This document shows positions 1 through 7,378 of a stretch of DNA of 64,000 nt, piece after piece. The stretch's first letter is position 1; every line of letters begins with the position of its first letter. Position numbers and translations under genes: made by a program. The DNA lies in assembly GCF_003443675.1 (NCBI RefSeq), contig NZ_CP031963.1, forward strand, positions 2,565,501 through 2,629,500, written 5' to 3'. The DNA comes from Aquimarina sp. BL5. Its GTDB lineage: Bacteria > Bacteroidota > Bacteroidia > Flavobacteriales > Flavobacteriaceae. The notes beneath the pieces are model-generated. The model saw only the letters and a program-made list of their open reading frames with translations, was not told where the DNA came from and made no database searches.

Positions 1-1074
1 ATCTATGCAGGACCTATCGAAGACATCAAAAAAGGAACAATCACAAAACCAGATATTATCACCTTCGGTTCCCCTTGCCAAGATCTTTCGATTGCTGGAA
101 AACGGGAAGGGATCAAAGGAAGTAAAAGCAAACTCTTTTTTGAAGCAATTAGAATCCTTAACCTCTATAAACCCAGTCTGTTTATCTTTGAAAACGTCAA
201 AGGACTTTTCTCTAGTAACCAGGGCAAAGACTTTGAAATCGTACTTAAATCGTTTGCCAACCTTGGGATATATGACATCCAATGGCAATTGCTTAATACT
301 TCCTGGTTTCTCCCCCAGAATCGAGAGCGTATCTACCTTGTCGGATCACTTAGAGGACAAACCCGCCCCGAAGTATTTCCTATCGGAGAAAGCTGTCAAA
401 AGACTGAAAACTGCACTAGAAAAAAACTCTCGGAAGCCAACATTTCTTCAACAATACATACCAAAGCAGGTGACTCATACGTAAAAGATAATCCTTATAT
501 ATTAACCATTAGAAGCGGTAGAAATGTAAAAAGAGGATCAAAAGTAGAGTTTAGAAAAGATGTTAATACCAATTGTCTTACCGGAGTTCCTCAAGACAAT
601 TTATTGCACAATAATTGGATGCCATTAAGAAAGGAACGTACGGAGAAAGCTAAAAGAATTCGAAAAAATCATCAAAAAGAAGGAAATGATTATGCTCCAT
701 TTCAGGAAAAGCAATTTGTGCCTCGTATGGATGGTAAAACAAGTGCTATTCTGGCACAAGGATATCGAGATAACCTATTAACCAATTTAGAGTGTATCCG
801 TAAATTCACTCCTTTAGAATGTGAACGTTTACAGGGTTTTCCGGATCATTGGACAAAATATGGTGTTCGGGATGGAAAACAAATAGAGCTTAGTGACAGT
901 AGACGGTATCAATTGATCGGAAACGCGGTTAGCGTTCCTGTAGTTAAAATGGTTGGAATACAACTTATAAAAAGTATGTTCAAGCAGAATAGTAGAAAGA
1001 AGAATAACGATCGAAATATTCTAAAGCTACAATCAAAAGCTTTACGACTTCAACTTTTATTCTCAAAATCATAA
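1..1074 (+). CDS. C-5 cytosine DNA methyltransferase, 5' end outside the window
   Basis: Frame 1 is open from the first base to a TAA at 1072-1074, giving 357 visible codons of an m5C DNA methyltransferase. The visible motifs are in family order: motif IV SPCQDLS with the catalytic Cys encoded at 76-78, motif VI ENVKGL near 190-207, motif VIII QNRERIYLVG near 313-342, and motif X GNAVSVPV near 922-945, preceded by the LECERLQGFP motif IX region. The FxGxGG SAM-binding motif I is missing only because it lies upstream of the window. The gene is followed at 1128 by a RecA-like ATPase gene in the same direction, with no restriction endonuclease in view, so it is more likely a solitary phage or mobile-element methyltransferase than half of a classical R-M pair. 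It differs in sequence from the second methyltransferase at 11987-13102. Confidence 0.9.
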   Translation: MYAGPIEDIKKGTITKPDIITFGSPCQDLSIAGKREGIKGSKSKLFFEAIRILNLYKPSLFIFENVKGLFSSNQGKDFEIVLKSFANLGIYDIQWQLLNTSWFLPQNRERIYLVGSLRGQTRPEVFPIGESCQKTENCTRKKLSEANISSTIHTKAGDSYVKDNPYILTIRSGRNVKRGSKVEFRKDVNTNCLTGVPQDNLLHNNWMPLRKERTEKAKRIRKNHQKEGNDYAPFQEKQFVPRMDGKTSAILAQGYRDNLLTNLECIRKFTPLECERLQGFPDHWTKYGVRDGKQIELSDSRRYQLIGNAVSVPVVKMVGIQLIKSMFKQNSRKKNNDRNILKLQSKALRLQLLFSKS

Positions 1075-1127
1075 CCCATCCCGAACTATCCAGAAAGTAA
1101 TACGATCATTTAGGATACTATTACCAA

Positions 1128-2366
1128 ATGGAAAAACCCGTTATTTCATTTGAAAATTACAACGATGCTATCCTTCAGGTCAGCATTAAATCATTACCAA
1201 AGATCCTGCAAAAAGGACATCAATTCTTTATAGAAGCCAAAGACTTTTATCACCAAGAACCAGAAATCAAAGAAACTATTGACATCTATCTGAAGCAGTT
1301 GAACGCATATCTATCTGTTCAAGAAAACTTGATTAAGAATAATGCTTCTATTTCCTTTATCAGGACTTTTCTAGATATGCATAGCACCATTAAATCTAAA
1401 AATGAATTAAAGAGCTTCATTTATGCATTACAAAAAGCAGTATCTAAAAAAGAAATCACCAAAAATGATCCTTATGCTATGCACATAGATAAGTTACAAC
1501 ATAAATTGATCAAACAGCATAATGAAATGATCCTGCAGGAACAGGTAAAAATTATCATCAATCGCAAATGGCGATCTGAACTTAAAACTATTGTGAATCA
1601 AAACCCAACAGTGGGTTTATCAGGTATTGAGTATATGGTTTCTAAAGAGAATAAAAACATCCCTATTACCGATACCAAGAATAATATATTGTTTACGTCA
1701 TTTGATCAACAGCCCTTGACCAGCACTACCCCTACGTTTCGATTACCTGGAGCAATGGGAGAACTGTTGGGAGATTTAGAAAAGTTTGAATTAGCTATCA
1801 CCATTGAAGGTGATCAAGGAGGTGGTAAAACAAGATTTACATATCAACTAGCAGATGCATTTGCTGAAATGGGAAATAATGTTGCCATTTTCACTTTGGA
1901 GATCGGCGGTAAATCAGACTTGATCACCAGGATGAAAAATGAATACCTTAGTCCACAAAATAGAAATCGTATCTCTAGAGCAGACAGGCTTCCCAATGGA
2001 TACAATACAATTACAAGTGCCGTTGGTACATTTGATGTTATTATTATCGATAGTTGGAATAAAACGGGATTACCTTCACAAGACTTTGACCGCTTACGAA
2101 AGCAGTATCCGGATACTATCTTTATTGTCATTTTTCAGCGTACCACTCAGAAAACTATTCGTGGAGGAACAGCACCTTTATACGATGCTGGGATCAATAT
2201 TGAAGTAATCAAAGTAGATGATACCTTCCAGAATAATTATGCTGTTACTTCCAAGAATAGATATGGCATTACTGGAATCAAATACAATATTTCTACCAAA
2301 CAAATTATCGGAGCTGCAGAGACTAATCCAGAATTAGAAGAACAACCTCAAAAAGCAATGGTATGA
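1128..2366 (+). CDS. RecA/DnaB-like P-loop ATPase
   Basis: This 412-residue protein has a mostly helical N-terminal half (about 1-190) with no domain I recognise and a RecA-fold ATPase half. Walker A is GDQGGGKT at residues 228-235. Walker B is VIIIDSW at about 304-310. The segment after it (RGGTAPLYDAG, about 345-355) resembles the loop region of DnaB/RadA/KaiC-type ATPases. Such proteins act on DNA in replication or recombination, and the one-domain form with a helical N-terminus suggests a phage or mobile-element replication factor. That role is inferred. Its last bases overlap the next gene in an ATGA arrangement, so the two are probably translationally coupled. It lies 53 bases after the methyltransferase gene. 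Confidence 0.6.
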   Translation: MEKPVISFENYNDAILQVSIKSLPKILQKGHQFFIEAKDFYHQEPEIKETIDIYLKQLNAYLSVQENLIKNNASISFIRTFLDMHSTIKSKNELKSFIYALQKAVSKKEITKNDPYAMHIDKLQHKLIKQHNEMILQEQVKIIINRKWRSELKTIVNQNPTVGLSGIEYMVSKENKNIPITDTKNNILFTSFDQQPLTSTTPTFRLPGAMGELLGDLEKFELAITIEGDQGGGKTRFTYQLADAFAEMGNNVAIFTLEIGGKSDLITRMKNEYLSPQNRNRISRADRLPNGYNTITSAVGTFDVIIIDSWNKTGLPSQDFDRLRKQYPDTIFIVIFQRTTQKTIRGGTAPLYDAGINIEVIKVDDTFQNNYAVTSKNRYGITGIKYNISTKQIIGAAETNPELEEQPQKAMV

Positions 2367-3025
2367 CTTATTATCTCAATATTATAAAAACGATCTGGAG
2401 GCTACTGCCGATAGCGTTAGTTATTCTAGTAGTAATATTGTTTTTCCAATGGAAAAGAGAACGCCAAAAAATCTCGGATTTTAAGGAGATTCAGAGTGCC
2501 CAATTCCAGGAGATAGAAAAATGGAAAGATCAGGAGGGTAAAAGCAGAGCCCGAGCAGAAATAGCAGAAATCAATGCCAGAAATGCAAAATTGGTCATGA
2601 ATGAAGAACTCCGGCAACTACTGAAAAAAGAAGTTGGAAACCTGAGACGTAACTTGATCAGTTACTCAGCGGTGAAATCATCTACTCAAGGCAAATTTAA
2701 AGCAAAAGGAAAAGACACAATGTATGTAGTCAATGAATTAAAATCATTGCCTGCAAAACAATTTGGAATCCATAATCCAGATCTGGATTTTGAAGGTATC
2801 TATGTCCCTGAACTGGATACTTTAATGGCTAATTATAAAATCATTCACAACTTTGATATTTATTACTATTACAAAAAGCCTGGTAAGTCTCCCTGGAATC
2901 TATTTCGAAGAAAAAGAGCAGTCGCTGAGATCAAATTTCATAACCACGGATCACAAGCGGATAGTTTGTTTACAATTGTTTTGGAGCGGAAAAAAGGATT
3001 GCTAAAAAGACTTTTTAACAAATAA
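2363..3025 (+). CDS. Membrane-anchored coiled-coil protein, phage-like
   Basis: The start ATG overlaps the stop of the RecA-like ATPase gene (ATGA at 2363-2366). The 220-residue product has one hydrophobic segment at about residues 10-28 (LLPIALVILVVILFFQW), then a long charged heptad-like helix (about 30-95) and a mixed C-terminal domain ending in a basic tail. The layout of a short cytoplasmic end, one membrane helix and a coiled coil recalls small accessory proteins of Bacteroidota prophages such as the DUF6549 type or inner-membrane spanins. I make that comparison from architecture and memory only. It shows no catalytic motif. Confidence 0.5.
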   Translation: MTYYLNIIKTIWRLLPIALVILVVILFFQWKRERQKISDFKEIQSAQFQEIEKWKDQEGKSRARAEIAEINARNAKLVMNEELRQLLKKEVGNLRRNLISYSAVKSSTQGKFKAKGKDTMYVVNELKSLPAKQFGIHNPDLDFEGIYVPELDTLMANYKIIHNFDIYYYYKKPGKSPWNLFRRKRAVAEIKFHNHGSQADSLFTIVLERKKGLLKRLFNK

Positions 3026-3075
3026 AAATCTGTTTACAACTTTAATGATGGAATATTTCCTAATTTTATACTTTT

Positions 3076-3096
3076 AACTAGGAAATAATCCTAGTT
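3076..3096 (+). promoter_or_regulatory. Perfect 7-bp inverted repeat abutting a start codon
   Basis: AACTAGG (3076-3082) and CCTAGTT (3090-3096) are exact reverse complements around a 7-base AT loop. The second arm ends on the base just before the ATG at 3097. It could be a repressor operator, or an RNA hairpin that hides the translation start of the small gene behind it. No T-run follows, so it is not a terminator. Confidence 0.5.
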
Positions 3097-3423
3097 ATGA
3101 AAAAAGTTTTAGTCGCGGAAAATATCATTTTGGATAAAGAATTATTTGATACGTTTTACTCAGATGCGAAAAGAAAAGGTGTTTTAGTAATCTCTAACGA
3201 AAAAGGAAGAGCTGAGATGAGTATGGGCATTTTTATGCTTAATGGTATCCCTGATCTATCAAAAGATGATTATTATATAAAAAAAGTCCTCTTTGGTTTA
3301 ATCCAAAAATACGGTCGCTTTCATTTTACTACCAAAAGATTTCAAGAGAAAATGTTGTTATACGAGTATGAACCAGAGACGAAGACTTGGAGGAGTTATA
3401 ACACTTTTGAATATAGGCAATGA
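3097..3423 (+). CDS. Small hypothetical protein (108 aa)
   Basis: I do not recognise this protein. It is soluble-looking, without a signal peptide or membrane segment, mixed alpha/beta, basic and rich in aromatic residues, and it ends with a short WRSYNTFEYRQ tail. The start is fixed by a perfect inverted repeat that ends one base before the ATG, which suggests dedicated control of transcription or translation. It lies 71 bases after the membrane coiled-coil gene and is followed by a hairpin terminator at 3551-3590, so it may be its own transcription unit at the end of the mobile-element segment. Confidence 0.55.
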   Translation: MKKVLVAENIILDKELFDTFYSDAKRKGVLVISNEKGRAEMSMGIFMLNGIPDLSKDDYYIKKVLFGLIQKYGRFHFTTKRFQEKMLLYEYEPETKTWRSYNTFEYRQ

Positions 3424-3550
3424 CTAAATTTATTAATCCTCCTGACTGACTGCATAGTTATTTGATTTAGAAAAAACAAGTTTTTTTTTGGGGAAATAAT
3501 AGTGTTTTAAATTTTTATTATTAACTTAGAGCAACGTAAAATTTACAGAA

Positions 3551-3590
3551 ACCCTGTATCCAGATTCATTTTGGATATGGGGTGTTTTGT
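3551..3590 (+). terminator. Hairpin terminator
   Basis: An 11-bp stem (3551-3561 with 3573-3583, including two G-U pairs as RNA) around an 11-base loop is followed by GTTTTGTTT. It sits about 130 bases after the stop of the 3097 gene and just before the 3628 gene, so it would separate the phage-like segment from the next unit. Confidence 0.5.
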
Positions 3591-3627
3591 TTAAAAAGGG
3601 TTTAGGTAATATTAAAATATAGTTTTT

Positions 3628-4734
3628 ATGTGGTACAATGACTTGCGTCCAAAAAAAGAATTAATCCCAAATAAATATAACCTTACGTTTTATGAAGAAA
3701 AATTATTATTAAGTAATGCTGATAAAAAGCGAACCATTACTAATTTACTAACTCTAAAATCTGGACTAAACAATAACGTTCCAAGTAAAAAAATAGATAA
3801 TAACATTCTAATTGCTTCATGGAATATTAAAGAATTTGGACATTTAAAAGAACGACTTCCTGAATCATACTATTATATAGCTGAGATTATAAACTCGTTT
3901 GACTTAATAGCAATTCAAGAAATTAAAACTTCACTTTTTGATCTTGGTAAAATTATTAAAATATTAGGAGATCATTGGTCTTATATAATTACAGATATAA
4001 CTGAGGGGAAAAATGGTAATAGAGAACGTTTTGGATTCATTTATGATACCCGAAGAATAAAGCATTCGGGATTATCGGGAGAATTAGTTGTATCTCCAGA
4101 AATGACAGATGATGATGAATTCAAACAATTAAAGCGAACACCTTCTATAACAGGATTCAAATGTGGATGGAAAAAATTTGCAGTTGTTGGTGTACACTTG
4201 CATCCAGGTAATAGTACAAATGATAAAATAATTCGAAAAAAAGAAATTGAGTTATTATTAGACCTTTATTCTGAGAAAAAAGCTAAGAAGCACTTATGGA
4301 GTGAGAATTTGATTATTCTAGGAGACACAAATTTATATAATGACAATGAAGATATTATTGAACTATTATTAGAGCAGGAATTCATAGAATGTGACGGTCT
4401 CAAAGGAAAACCCACAAATGCTAGTCTAACTGAAGCTTACGATAGGATTTTTCTAAGTGTTGATAAGTATTTCAAGTTAAAGAAAAATAATAATTTAGAA
4501 AGTGGAAGTGTCTTCAATCTTTATGATTACGTTTACACGGAAGAAATGGTTTCTTATTATCACAATAAGATGCTTTTGCATAAAGATGATCCGTCTACTT
4601 TGATAGATGATATAGCATTTTTGAAATATTATAATAGATACTGGAAGAGAAATCAGATGTCAGATCACCTACCTATCTGGATAGAAATATTAGAAGATTC
4701 TTCATCAGATTTTTTACATGATAAATTGTTATGA
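3628..4734 (+). CDS. Endonuclease/exonuclease/phosphatase (DNase I-fold) protein
   Basis: This 368-residue protein carries the full motif series of the EEP (DNase I-like) fold: ASWNIKEFG at 63-71 with the metal-site Asn66, IQE at 96-98 with Glu98, RFGFIYD at 134-140, GVHLHPG at 188-194, LGDTNLY at 231-237 with the Asp/Asn pair, and SDHLP at 345-349 with the general-base His347. Members hydrolyse phosphodiesters in DNA, RNA or lipid head groups. The absence of a signal peptide favours an intracellular nuclease. The first 55 or so residues are an extra N-terminal segment. It lies 58 bases before a membrane TPR gene on the same strand, and both converge on the defence-like operon that ends at 5570. 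Its substrate cannot be told from sequence. Confidence 0.85.
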   Translation: MWYNDLRPKKELIPNKYNLTFYEEKLLLSNADKKRTITNLLTLKSGLNNNVPSKKIDNNILIASWNIKEFGHLKERLPESYYYIAEIINSFDLIAIQEIKTSLFDLGKIIKILGDHWSYIITDITEGKNGNRERFGFIYDTRRIKHSGLSGELVVSPEMTDDDEFKQLKRTPSITGFKCGWKKFAVVGVHLHPGNSTNDKIIRKKEIELLLDLYSEKKAKKHLWSENLIILGDTNLYNDNEDIIELLLEQEFIECDGLKGKPTNASLTEAYDRIFLSVDKYFKLKKNNNLESGSVFNLYDYVYTEEMVSYYHNKMLLHKDDPSTLIDDIAFLKYYNRYWKRNQMSDHLPIWIEILEDSSSDFLHDKLL

Positions 4735-4792
4735 CGTTCCTTTTCTTAACAATTCCAATTAAAGATTAAGAGATTTATTTAAAAGTAAAACC

Positions 4793-5557
4793 ATGGATCA
4801 ATCAGAAAAAGAATTAGAAAAACAAAAAAAACTTCTTGAAATTAAAGAACATCAAATTAAAAATAAAACTATTTGGTTGGCTATTTTAATTCCTTTGATA
4901 ATATCACTAGTCTCAAATATTTTCAGTTATATTAATAATGAGGATTCTAACAAAAGAATTTTTACAAATAACCAAATTTCTGCTTTCCTAGAATCAGATG
5001 AGGAATACTATGAGGTTCGAAAGAAGATGAAGTTTTTAACAGACGCGGGTTTACTAGGAGAAGATTCAAAAGGAGAAATACTTGAATCCTTGGAAAAACA
5101 TCTAACAAGTTATTCTGATCACTCCGAATATTTCTTACAGGGAGATATCCAATTTATGAGAGCACTCAAGTATCAGAATAATGATAGTCTTATTAAAAAC
5201 AAGCATGTAAGAGATTCGGTTATCTATACGAATTATAAAAATGCTATTAAGAACTTCACAAAATCTATAGCCATAAATAAAAATGGATATACTACTTATA
5301 ACCAATTAGGAACAGTTTACTATAACCTAGCATTATATTCTGAATATGACTATTTTTACGAAGATGCTATAAAATATTACGATTCAAGCTACGCTATTAA
5401 GCCCCGCGATAATCCTATTTTTTATAAAGCTCTATGTCTGTACCAACTCGGAGATTGCAAAAAGTTTAATAAATTATTGAAAAATAAAGAATTAAGAGAA
5501 CTCTCTAAAAAAAGAAAAAGTTTGTTAAAACAGTATTCAGAATTTTGCATTAATTAA
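4793..5557 (+). CDS. Membrane-anchored TPR-like protein
   Basis: This 254-residue protein begins with a charged, Lys/Glu-rich helix (1-25), then one clear transmembrane segment (about 27-46, TIWLAILIPLIISLVSNIFS), and then a helical domain. Residues about 145-230 have the spacing of two to three tetratricopeptide repeats (YKNAIKNFTKSIAINKNGY, then YEDAIKYYDSSYAIKPRDN). TPRs bind other proteins, so it may be a membrane-tethered partner of the EEP enzyme encoded 58 bases upstream. That link rests only on adjacency. It ends 12 bases from the stop of the convergent OLD-like ATPase gene, and I see no terminator between them. Confidence 0.6.
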   Translation: MDQSEKELEKQKKLLEIKEHQIKNKTIWLAILIPLIISLVSNIFSYINNEDSNKRIFTNNQISAFLESDEEYYEVRKKMKFLTDAGLLGEDSKGEILESLEKHLTSYSDHSEYFLQGDIQFMRALKYQNNDSLIKNKHVRDSVIYTNYKNAIKNFTKSIAINKNGYTTYNQLGTVYYNLALYSEYDYFYEDAIKYYDSSYAIKPRDNPIFYKALCLYQLGDCKKFNKLLKNKELRELSKKRKSLLKQYSEFCIN

Positions 5558-5569
5558 TGGAAATCTTAA

Positions 5570-7378
5570 TCAAATCGAGGTGATTTTAGTGATTATCTTT
5601 TTTATATCTTGATAATCTTGATTTTCCATTGACAACCACTTTTTCAAAAACATCTTGTGGATAGATGCAATAGTTTCAGAATTACTGATTCCTTGAGTAA
5701 TTAAAGCAATTTTTGCATACTTCTCTTTAAATGAACTTGCAGACTCTATTTCATTCCTATATTCATCCAGCTTAGTACTTGAAGACGTAACAACACTAAT
5801 AAGTTTGTTAGCCATATCGGAATCCCAAATAATTTCTTCAGGTATGTTTTTAGGTAGATAAAAAACATTTGCTAAATAATAATCTAAGTAAGACTTCAAA
5901 AGTTCGATTTGTTGTGATTTGTTTCCTCCCAATGAGCCACCATCTACCGAAAATTTAATATTTTCTCCTGTTTGATCTTTAATTTTTTTTGTAAAGTTGG
6001 TGATGGTTAGATCGCTAGATTTAAAGTCACGCCAATTATAATGTAACTGAGGTGGCTTTTGATCACCATCAAACAATATGTAATTTTTTGAATTAGGTTC
6101 CCTGCTATAAACGGTGGTAAACTCTTTTTTAATAACAGTTTCACCACCGGGATTAAACTTTACATCATATAAGCTTCTTGTCGCCTCACCCATTTTATCA
6201 AGTACTCCTTCAATAATATTCTGTGCAAGTATATCTTCAACTATAAGATTTTTTTTATTCTCCTGTGGATATTCAACATAAAAAAAAGCTTCTTTTGGAG
6301 ACAAATTTTCTTTTACAAAAAATCTACCTGTGTTAGGATTTTGATAAAACACCTTTAATGCCTCATTAGGCATCCCTTTTGCTATTGATGGTGAATGAGT
6401 AGTTAAGACAATCTGATGCTTTTTCTTTATTATCTGTTGTAATAAAAAATCTCTTAGCCTTTTTTGTGCTCCAGGATGGAGAGAAACTTCCGGTTCATCT
6501 AACAAGATTAATGAATAATCAGGTGCAGACAACACTTCTGTAACTAATCTAAAAACGGCCATTTCTCCACTTCCAGCAAACGCCTCAGAATATTTAGCGT
6601 ATGAAGTGTTAAAAAGAACTGAATACCCTTCATTCCTGAAAAGTTCATGGTATACGGAAACGCCCGAAGTATATTCTCGTCCTAAAATAAAAGAGATTGC
6701 TTTTAAAATGTCTTGAGAAAATACCTCAACCTCATCATTGAGTTGTCTTGTACTAGAATTAATGAATTTTTTCTTTTTTTCTAGAAGTTTTTTTAAAGAA
6801 GCCGATTTTGTCCTAATAAATTCTTGCTTATTTTTAGATTTTCTATCTTTTACATTACCAAAGTAAAAGAATTTATCAAAAGCACTCAGTTCAGCTCTGA
6901 AATCCAAATAAACTACTTTCTTTTTTATTGGTGAATCACGGTCATTCTTATTTTTTCGGGTCTTCATCCCTGCCCATTTTAAAGGTCTACTTGTCTCCCA
7001 ATAATTAGGGTCGTTTTCTCTTCTAATCCTCGCTTTTAACACCTCTTTTTCAACACCATTATCATCAACAAATCCATACCAAAATGAATGTCTTTTTTTC
7101 TTGTTATTGTAATAGTCAACAGGATCTACTTTGGTATCAAACCAAAATTGATAAGGAGTATATCTGTCTGGAGCACCATAAAGCGCATGAAGACTAGAGC
7201 TTTTACCACATCCGTTTTGGCCGATAAAAATCGTTAAAGGAAAATCAAACGTTATTTTTGAGTCCAGTTCCATGTTTCTATAATACGGAAACTGTATAAA
7301 GTCAATATATGATTTGAATTTCCCAGAAAATTTTATCCTGGTAATAGTTGAAATTATGTTTTTTAGATTGTTATCCAA
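5570..7378 (-). CDS. OLD-like AAA ATPase with TOPRIM-like C-terminus
   Basis: This 602-residue protein has an SMC/ABC-type ATPase: Walker A GQNGCGKSS at 53-61, a signature-like AGSGEMAVF at 268-276, Walker B LILLDEPEVSLHP at 290-302 and the H-loop THSP at 327-330. The C-terminal part has TOPRIM features: LIVED at 378-382 with acidic Glu381, a glycine turn PGG at 410-412, and LFDGD at 435-439 giving a DxD pair. OLD-family nucleases and the fused form of PARIS (AriA plus the DUF4435 nuclease AriB) share this plan, and I cannot separate the two by eye. It is the last gene of the four-gene operon and overlaps the preceding gene by 8 bases. The start is TTG, with no in-frame ATG before residue 36. 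It is the likely DNA- or RNA-cutting effector of the cluster (inference). Confidence 0.8.
   Translation of the reverse strand: MDNNLKNIISTITRIKFSGKFKSYIDFIQFPYYRNMELDSKITFDFPLTIFIGQNGCGKSSSLHALYGAPDRYTPYQFWFDTKVDPVDYYNNKKKRHSFWYGFVDDNGVEKEVLKARIRRENDPNYWETSRPLKWAGMKTRKNKNDRDSPIKKKVVYLDFRAELSAFDKFFYFGNVKDRKSKNKQEFIRTKSASLKKLLEKKKKFINSSTRQLNDEVEVFSQDILKAISFILGREYTSGVSVYHELFRNEGYSVLFNTSYAKYSEAFAGSGEMAVFRLVTEVLSAPDYSLILLDEPEVSLHPGAQKRLRDFLLQQIIKKKHQIVLTTHSPSIAKGMPNEALKVFYQNPNTGRFFVKENLSPKEAFFYVEYPQENKKNLIVEDILAQNIIEGVLDKMGEATRSLYDVKFNPGGETVIKKEFTTVYSREPNSKNYILFDGDQKPPQLHYNWRDFKSSDLTITNFTKKIKDQTGENIKFSVDGGSLGGNKSQQIELLKSYLDYYLANVFYLPKNIPEEIIWDSDMANKLISVVTSSSTKLDEYRNEIESASSFKEKYAKIALITQGISNSETIASIHKMFLKKWLSMENQDYQDIKKIITKITSI

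Noticed and set aside
5..484. A 159-codon frame overlapping the methyltransferase start region
   Set aside because: Frame 1 through the same bases carries all methyltransferase motifs and is open from base 1; the other frame is a shadow. There is no frameshift.
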